Assembly (NCBI GenBank): GCA_001839685.1
Contig: MLAK01000554.1
Span: 85,044-107,136 of the forward strand
Direction: 5' to 3'
From: Tritrichomonas foetus
Lineage: Eukaryota; Parabasalia; Tritrichomonadida; Tritrichomonadidae
Length of the DNA: 22,093 bases
How positions within the stretch are numbered: position 1 is the stretch's first letter; each line of letters starts with the position of its first letter. A model generated the notes under the pieces. That model was not told the DNA's origin. It saw nothing but the letters and a program-made list of their open reading frames with translations, and did not search any database. A program made the translations under genes and the position numbers. This document shows positions 16,443 through 22,093 of this stretch, in pieces.

Positions 16443-17318
16443 GAGATTCCAAATTTGAAAATTGCTGATATTTTGCAGTCTCATCATATTTCGATAATTT
16501 CCGGTTTTTCAAAAAACATTGAATTTAGAATCTATGGTGTATGAGGAACAATACTGAAGCTTTTCATGTTTGCATGATGAGACATTCACTCCCAGCTTAT
16601 ATCGTTTGGCCAAATATGCCTTGAATTTTATTGCCAAAACCTTATTTTTTCGTAAAGGGAATGGAGTTTTCAAGATTCATCAGGAGGTTGTAATGATCAA
16701 AATCTAATTGACTTCTAGAATGAAATTGCTTCAATTTTCGAAATCATTACTGAAGAATCATTGGAAGCATGTTTTTGCCCATATCACAAAATAATGTGGA
16801 TTATCACATGTCAAGCTTAGGGAACAAGTTATGGATTTACAATTGGAAAACCATGACTAAAGGCTAAACTGAGATTAAAAGATGAAAAAATTCTCCTTTG
16901 AAGATGAAAACATGATTTTCCACTTCTCAAAACAATAAAAACAGTTTTGTCGTCATTTTTATGTTATTCCATCATGCAATAAAAGATGAAAAATGTAGCA
17001 GCAAAACTGGCGAAAGAAATGGCCCATTTCAGTTTTGATTTAATTGAAACATTCTTAAACACATATTCAAATAGATATAAAAGTTTGTACTGAATTGATT
17101 CCACTTTTAATGATGGAATTGTCATTGACTCAAAATTGGCCAAATATTATTCCATTAATTTTGTCTGGCAGTTCATTGAAGAGACAGGTTCAATATTTCA
17201 AAATACCGCATATTTATGGTTCGGAAAATAGTTGCCTGAAAACAATGAAAGCAATTGTCTTTCCCAAATTGACTTTCTTGGTTTTGTTTTATGTGTTGTT
17301 GGAAATTTATTTCGAAAG
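16443..17318 (+). pseudogene. decayed coding relic with many stops, family not recognised
   Basis: One reading frame keeps long protein-like stretches over about 290 codons despite roughly a dozen or more stops. These are EIPNLKIADILQSHHISIIS (from 16443), NEIASIFEIITEESLEACF (about 16720-16780), GTSYGFTIGK (about 16820), a 35-residue open piece from ATG 16986, and a 45-residue piece from 17094 that contains DSTFNDGIVIDSKL. The stop positions include 17091-17093 and 17229-17231. Amino-acid composition in these pieces is unlike the Lys/Asn/Ile/stop mix of neighbouring intergenic DNA. The KIADIL segment is compatible with a helix-turn-helix, so a dead transposase is one possibility, but I see no catalytic motif to prove it. 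It lies just downstream of the interlocked inverted repeats. The relic ends at a GAAAGTGAAAGA repeat. Confidence 0.45.
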
Positions 17319-17358
17319 TGAAAGAGATGAAAGTGAAAGAGAAGAAAGTGAAAGAAGA
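17314..17358. repeat. 15-nt tandem repeat, three units
   Basis: The units are GAAAGTGAAAGAGAT, GAAAGTGAAAGAGAA and GAAAGTGAAAGAAGA. This is a purine-rich minisatellite at the end of the decayed coding relic. Confidence 0.8.
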
Positions 17359-17483
17359 GGAAAACCTTGAATAAGATAATTTCATTAATGAAGTAATGAA
17401 AGATAAATAAACAAGGAATAAAAGCAAATGTTAGAATAGTTCGATAACATGTTTAATATAAATACAAACAAAATTTAAATTAA

Positions 17484-18533
17484 TTACAATGTGAAAACCT
17501 TGTGCGATCTTGCTGTCTTCACAACTGGAATTATCAAATTTTTCTTAGTATTGAAAGACCTTTTTTGATGCACTGTCTTTGCCTTGTTCACGACCATTGA
17601 GGAATGAGACAACTTAGGGTTAACCTTTAGGCATTTTGGAATTTCCAACTTTGGAAGAGCTTCTGTTTCGAAGTAGTCTTGCTTAAGTGCCTCATCAACA
17701 GTGATCCTCTTTAATTGGTCAACATCAAGCATTCTCGTTATCAACTTCCTGGCTTTTGGCGCAACGGAGATTGGAATGTCAATTTTGTCGTTGACGATGG
17801 TTTGGATGATAGAGTCAGCTTCGAAGCTGGAGTAGGGGAGCTTGCCAATCAGCATTGTGAAGAAAATGATGCCAGTTGACCAAATATCAGCCTTGTAGCC
17901 ATTATAAGGCTGATTCATGAGGATTTCTGGTGAAGTGTAAAACAAAGAACCGCAGAAACTGTTTAAATTTTCACCATTCATGCAGATTTCAGCAAAACCG
18001 AAGTCAATCAGCTTGACGTCCAAATTTTCCGGATTGACTATGATGTTCTCCAATTTGATATCACGATGAGCAACGTGCATTTCGCTCAAGTAGGATAAGG
18101 CCTCAAGAATCTGTTCCATGATCTTAGCAATCGCTTTATCGTCGATTCGGCCGTTTTCAATGAATTGCTCATTGATGAAATCTAACAAAGTGACGCCTTC
18201 GCAGAATTCTTCAAATAAGTAGTAGTTGTTCTCATCTTCCATGAAATCGATGAATTCGACGATGTTTTTGTGATGCAAATGATTCAATATTAATGCTTCT
18301 TTATCGATGTTAACAACGCCGGTTTTTTCTTCACTTTGGTTGAAGAATTGTTTGGAGACAACTTTGCAGCAGCATTGGTTACCTTTTTGTCGATCAGAGA
18401 CTTCGTAAATTGTGCATGATGAACCCGACCCAATTTGATGGCCGAAGCAGAATCTGTCTGCGGCGTCAGATGTTTCTTCTTCGAGAGGGGGGATGAGGCT
18501 TGGTGGAGGGAGTTGGAAATCTTGCACAAACAT
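17484..18533 (-). CDS. CAMK-like Ser/Thr protein kinase with canonical HRD (349 aa)
   Basis: A 27-residue Pro/Glu-rich N-terminus (QLPPPSLIPPLEEE) precedes the kinase domain, about 28-292. Visible motifs are IGSGSSCTIY (34-43), Lys57 in CCCKVVSK, the helix-C Glu in DKEALIL, and the catalytic loop HRDIKLEN at 156-163. They continue with DFGFAE from Asp177, a short activation segment ending TSPEIL, and ADIWSTGIIFF. Both the Arg of HRD and the KLEN pattern fit the CAMK/AMPK-related group expanded in trichomonads. It is only distantly related to the two HLD kinases nearby. A basic, Lys/Ser-rich tail (about 293-349) has no UBA, calmodulin-binding or other domain that I can identify. The start ATG 18533 has TCATT on the minus strand 9 nt upstream. 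The stop is followed by TAAA within about 10 nt. Substrate is unknown. Confidence 0.92.
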   Translation of the reverse strand: MFVQDFQLPPPSLIPPLEEETSDAADRFCFGHQIGSGSSCTIYEVSDRQKGNQCCCKVVSKQFFNQSEEKTGVVNIDKEALILNHLHHKNIVEFIDFMEDENNYYLFEEFCEGVTLLDFINEQFIENGRIDDKAIAKIMEQILEALSYLSEMHVAHRDIKLENIIVNPENLDVKLIDFGFAEICMNGENLNSFCGSLFYTSPEILMNQPYNGYKADIWSTGIIFFTMLIGKLPYSSFEADSIIQTIVNDKIDIPISVAPKARKLITRMLDVDQLKRITVDEALKQDYFETEALPKLEIPKCLKVNPKLSHSSMVVNKAKTVHQKRSFNTKKNLIIPVVKTARSHKVFTL

Positions 18534-18541
18534 GTAAAATT

Positions 18542-18546
18542 AATGA
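18542..18546 (-). promoter_or_regulatory. initiator element of the HRD kinase
   Basis: Minus-strand TCATT matches TCAYW, with a leader of about 11 nt. Confidence 0.6.
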
Positions 18547-20196
18547 TGTCAATTTCAAGAAATGAATTTATTGATTGAATCTTAGCTACATAAAATAGAT
18601 TTCAAAGGTGCGATTTGAAAAAATTATATTTTCAATGAACAGAAAATTGGATTTTGATTCAAAAATGAAAACAATTTATGAGAAAAAAAAATAATGTTTT
18701 CAGATGTATTGAATTATTGAAATGTTTACGGAGTGTAATTCATTGAATTTCGAAAAAACGCTAAGGAATTTCTAAGGGGATTCAGAAGAATAAAATATTC
18801 AAAGTATCAATGTATATTTGAATGAAGAAAAATAATAAATTGAATAAGGACAACTAAAAAATTGAATAAATTATCTCAGAGAAAAAGTATTCAAATATTA
18901 TTTCAATGATTTTTGATCGGTTCTGGGAACTTTTTCATAAAGAATCCTTAGCGGAAATTGAATATGAATATAGATTAATTTGAATATATGTAAACTTTTT
19001 GATGCGATTCCGCAGAGATAATTTCTTTAAAAGTGAATGATTTTTGAGTACTGTTAAAACTAACAATTGAATGATGATTGGTATAAACTTCTCAAAAATA
19101 ATTATAGCCTTAGCGGAAATACTAATCGGTCACTATGATATTCTACACTTCATGAAACAAACATAAAATTTATTTGTTATGTATTGTTGTATATTATATC
19201 ATTCGTATTTTTTCTTGGAAATTAATCAGATTCCAAGATAATTATATTTCAAAATGAAATTAGAGATATTCCGTTAGTTTCAGTGAATATTATTAATTCA
19301 ATAAGTTAGATTCCTGAATTGTCTCAAAAAGTTTGACAACATAAAAAATAGAGTATGATCGGTCGATGCTCCCAAGCTCAATGATGCAGGTTATATTTTG
19401 TTTTATAGATTGTAGACAATTTTTTAACCATGATTCGCATAAGTTATCAGTTTCTCATTCAATTTTTTATTCCTTTGGTTTTGTCCTCTCAATTCGTTTG
19501 ACAGTTTTTAAAGATATTTTTATGTCCGCTATTTTAGCTTTAGAAAAAAAAACGTTTCTTTATCGGAAAATGAACTATATGAAACAGTTTTAAAACTCGA
19601 TAAATACTATTCATTACTACTTAATTAATCAATTTTTCGACATAGGAAATAACTTTAAATCTTTGGCAGTTTAGATTTTTCAAACAAGAAAGAAATTTTA
19701 TTCCTTTTGAATTGAGAAACAAAGCTAAATGATACACGTATATATAACAAATCAAATCTGGAGATTTGATTTTTCATGAAGATTAAAATTAACATATGTC
19801 CTTCAAATTCGTTCAGTTGTTATATTTGGATTTTTAATTATACATATAAATGTAATACATATATTTAACTGGCAGTTACTTACATAAGATCTGAAGGAAT
19901 CGTATTTATCGCAATTTATTATCCTAGATTGTATAAAATGGAAATATCTTGTAATCAAAGATAAAAATTCAAATTTAAATTTAATCATTCTTATAAATAT
20001 CAAATTGTATCATTCATAATAAGATTATTAATCTGTATATCATGTACATTCAGAAAAATGTTTCCTCATATTTTTCGGTCATTTGAAAAGCAACTTTTTG
20101 TATAGTTTATAATCCCAACGTGTTTTTTTTATTATTTCAACGTGATCGGTTTCATTTGATTGTTTTTCTTGGTAAACTTCCCTCAAAGCAGGCGAC

Positions 20197-20220
20197 ACTT
20201 TCTAACTTTCTAACTTTCTA
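20197..20220. repeat. 8-nt tandem repeat ACTTTCTA, three units
   Basis: Three perfect copies follow one another. Confidence 0.85.
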
Positions 20221-21871
20221 TATACTTGAGTTTCGACAAAATCTTTCACATGAGCTATCTCAAAAATCATTGTGAATGAGCAAGCATTAGAAAACCAAAT
20301 TTGTCAAAATCTTATTGACCGGCGCTATTCGTTCATGTTTGGTTAAATATTACAAGTAAAATGTATATATGTTTAAATATACTATTATAAAAAGGGAAAA
20401 TTGTGTTCATTAAGTAATAAATTCTTTATTAAACGAGATAAATCTAATATGATAATGACTAACAATCGTTTATTCAGAATATAAATCTTTTACAATCTAT
20501 TAGAAAAATTTCACTAGCATTGAAATATTTCTAAACAAAAATATAAATATTTTCAGAAAATAAAAATATGAATGAAAAGTAACCAAAGAAAATGAAGATA
20601 AATTGAAAAAATTTTGATTTTCTCCAGAAATTTCTTACAGGTCTATGTTATATTTCTATACTTTATTCTAGGTCATATCTGTGTTAAATAAGTTGGAGAA
20701 AAGATGGGATAGAAACATAAGTTATTGAGATGTGAAATTGACCAAATAAATTCTCAAATAACCTTAACGTACAAAATAAATCATTCTATTCACTCAATTA
20801 AAGTAAATTATCTGAACGAAGAGGAATTGAAAAATCTAAGCAATTCCATTGTACATTCTTTAATATTAATCCAACAAATGAGAAGGAATTGAAGGTAATA
20901 ATGGAGACATCAAGCCCAAAGTTTCGCAAAAAATGGGAATTCAGGAGGAAACTTTTCTTTCACAAATTTGATTACAATCTCACAGAAAAGGAGAAGATAA
21001 ATGAAAATTGATAATCGTTGGAATGATAAAAAGCGTTAATAGTACGATTTATTCTCCCATAGAAAATGAGGAATATTGGGAGAGATAAAGACCAAATAGT
21101 ATATATTCGAACAAAAAGGAAGTGTGATTGATAGAATCGATGAATTTATGGAGAAATTGGGATTTTAATAAAAAACAAAAATCATTCGAATTGGCATACT
21201 AATGTGTTTTTCTATCATTAAGAATTATACAGTTTATTAAAAATGGTACCCTTCATATTATAAGAAGGTTAATTTTGCTTTAAGATAGAAAATATATATT
21301 TTGAATATTGGAAATCGATCCTACTTGATTATTTTTTTTCCAAAGTTCTCTGTTTATCGATTTTTTTAATTTTCGAAATTATAGTGAAAATAATTGGTGA
21401 TTTTCTAATGTTATCTAAATGGTGATCAATCCATCATGTTCAAAAGCTGTCACTTGTTTAATCTAATCATTCTACATCGGATTGATTTATTTGAAAGCCA
21501 AAATTAGGTAGTCGAAATAGTTAGTTGAAAAATGCCCAATAACAGAAACACTTACATCTTCTAAATTTCTGATTTATCATATGATTGGTTTAAACATTGA
21601 TACATTCATAAAAAGATAATGTCTTTAAATGATAAATAAATAAAATAATAGACATATAGATTCTTTATTATATTGATTGAATTGCTTTTCCTATTTCTTT
21701 CATTATCCATGAAAATTTATTTTCTACATTTCGAAAACGAATAAAACAATAAAACCAAAAACTGCATTTAACATAGTAAAGATTTGACATTGTAAAACAA
21801 TAAAGGCTTAAATGAATCGATAAAGGGATCCATCTCCCTATTCAATGAATTGGCATAGTATTTAAATTCAA

Positions 21872-21891
21872 TTTTTTTTTTTTTTTTTTTT
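21872..21891. repeat. T20 homopolymer
   Basis: An uninterrupted run of 20 T is followed by CC. It could be a retroposed A-tail on the minus strand or simple slippage; no element is seen beside it. Confidence 0.8.
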
Positions 21892-22035
21892 CCAATTTTT
21901 GTAGATTTGGGGACAATTTTTCAGAATTTTTCAATTAATAGAAATCAAAGATTTCATTTTTCGGAATTTAAAGAGTTTCAATATGAGCATTTGAGAGAAA
22001 AAATATATTCTATCATTGTTTTTACCTCCTATATG

Positions 22036-22090
22036 AAAGGTTTACAAAATGGTCCCCCAAAGATTTTGTGGGACCATCCCATAAACCTTT
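22036..22090. repeat. strong imperfect hairpin at the window edge
   Basis: AAAGGTTTA (22036-22044) pairs with TAAACCTTT (22082-22090), and ATGGTCCC (22049-22056) pairs with GGGACCAT (22070-22077). The two stems are separated by a 4x4 internal loop and closed by a 13-nt loop. Its G+C is higher than the flanks. It may be one end of a foldback element or a structured RNA, but the window stops three bases later. Confidence 0.6.
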
Positions 22091-22093
22091 GTC

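Larger units (their letters stand above)
18547..22030. other. 3.5-kb gene-poor, strongly A/T-rich region
   Basis: I see no convincing gene. Open frames at 19366-19593 (+) and 19803-20003 (-) are short, low in complexity and lack initiators. A 30-residue minus-strand stretch near 19465-19557 reads KAKIADIKISLKTVKRIERT, which looks like a helix-turn-helix and may be a transposase crumb. An ACTTTCTA triplet repeat (20197-20220) and a run of 20 T (21872-21891) are the other landmarks. Confidence 0.5.

Noticed and set aside
19366..19593. 75-codon open frame
   Set aside because: Low-complexity Phe/Ile/Ser-rich translation, no initiator, and the opposite strand gives a more protein-like piece.
1..22093. 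CRISPR array, bacterial operon, tRNA or rRNA genes
   Set aside because: No regularly spaced repeats, ribosome-binding sites, tRNA T-arm consensus or rRNA-like blocks were seen by eye. A covariance search could still find a small RNA that I missed.

Overview
The window is AT-rich eukaryotic DNA with compact, apparently intronless genes, and it most resembles a trichomonad (parabasalid) protist of the Tritrichomonas foetus type. Three kinds of evidence support this. First, most genes have an initiator-like TCAYW (or TCATC) motif only about 4-19 nt upstream of the ATG. Second, several stop codons overlap or sit just before a TAAA, which is the known trichomonad poly(A) signal. Third, the gene families fit: several CAMK-like kinases, BTB-like and tubby-like proteins, and short type I membrane proteins. 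The species cannot be fixed from sequence alone.

Layout: 1-1436 has no convincing gene. Positions 1437-1736 hold a 300-bp, almost fully palindromic foldback element with 28-29-bp terminal inverted repeats and a perfect 9-bp target duplication, as expected of a Mutator-like (MULE) MITE. Just after it, 1847-3028 (+) encodes a BTB-like plus tubby-like protein interrupted by one in-frame TAA. A type I membrane protein (3407-4501, -) faces it. Divergent from that is a serine-rich orphan (5316-6077, +), and between the two lies a second small inverted-repeat element with TTAA at both ends (4880-5035). A nucleoplasmin-like acidic protein (6909-7385, -) follows. Then come two convergent paralogous kinases (9740-11392, + and 12287-13486, -), both with HLD in place of HRD in the catalytic loop. 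Next are a small protein with a probable prenylation signal (15177-15707, -), a heavily decayed coding relic (16443-17318, +) and a third, canonical HRD kinase (17484-18533, -). The last 3.5 kb has no convincing gene and ends in a strong imperfect hairpin cut by the window edge.

The genes do not form an operon or an obvious pathway. They look like independent nuclear genes: signalling (three kinases), chromatin (nucleoplasmin-like), membrane or endosome (type I protein, prenylated protein) and a BTB/tubby adaptor. The most distinctive features are the MULE-type foldback element, the interrupted BTB-tubby gene and the inverted kinase pair, one member of which carries a heptad array of SPxK sites.
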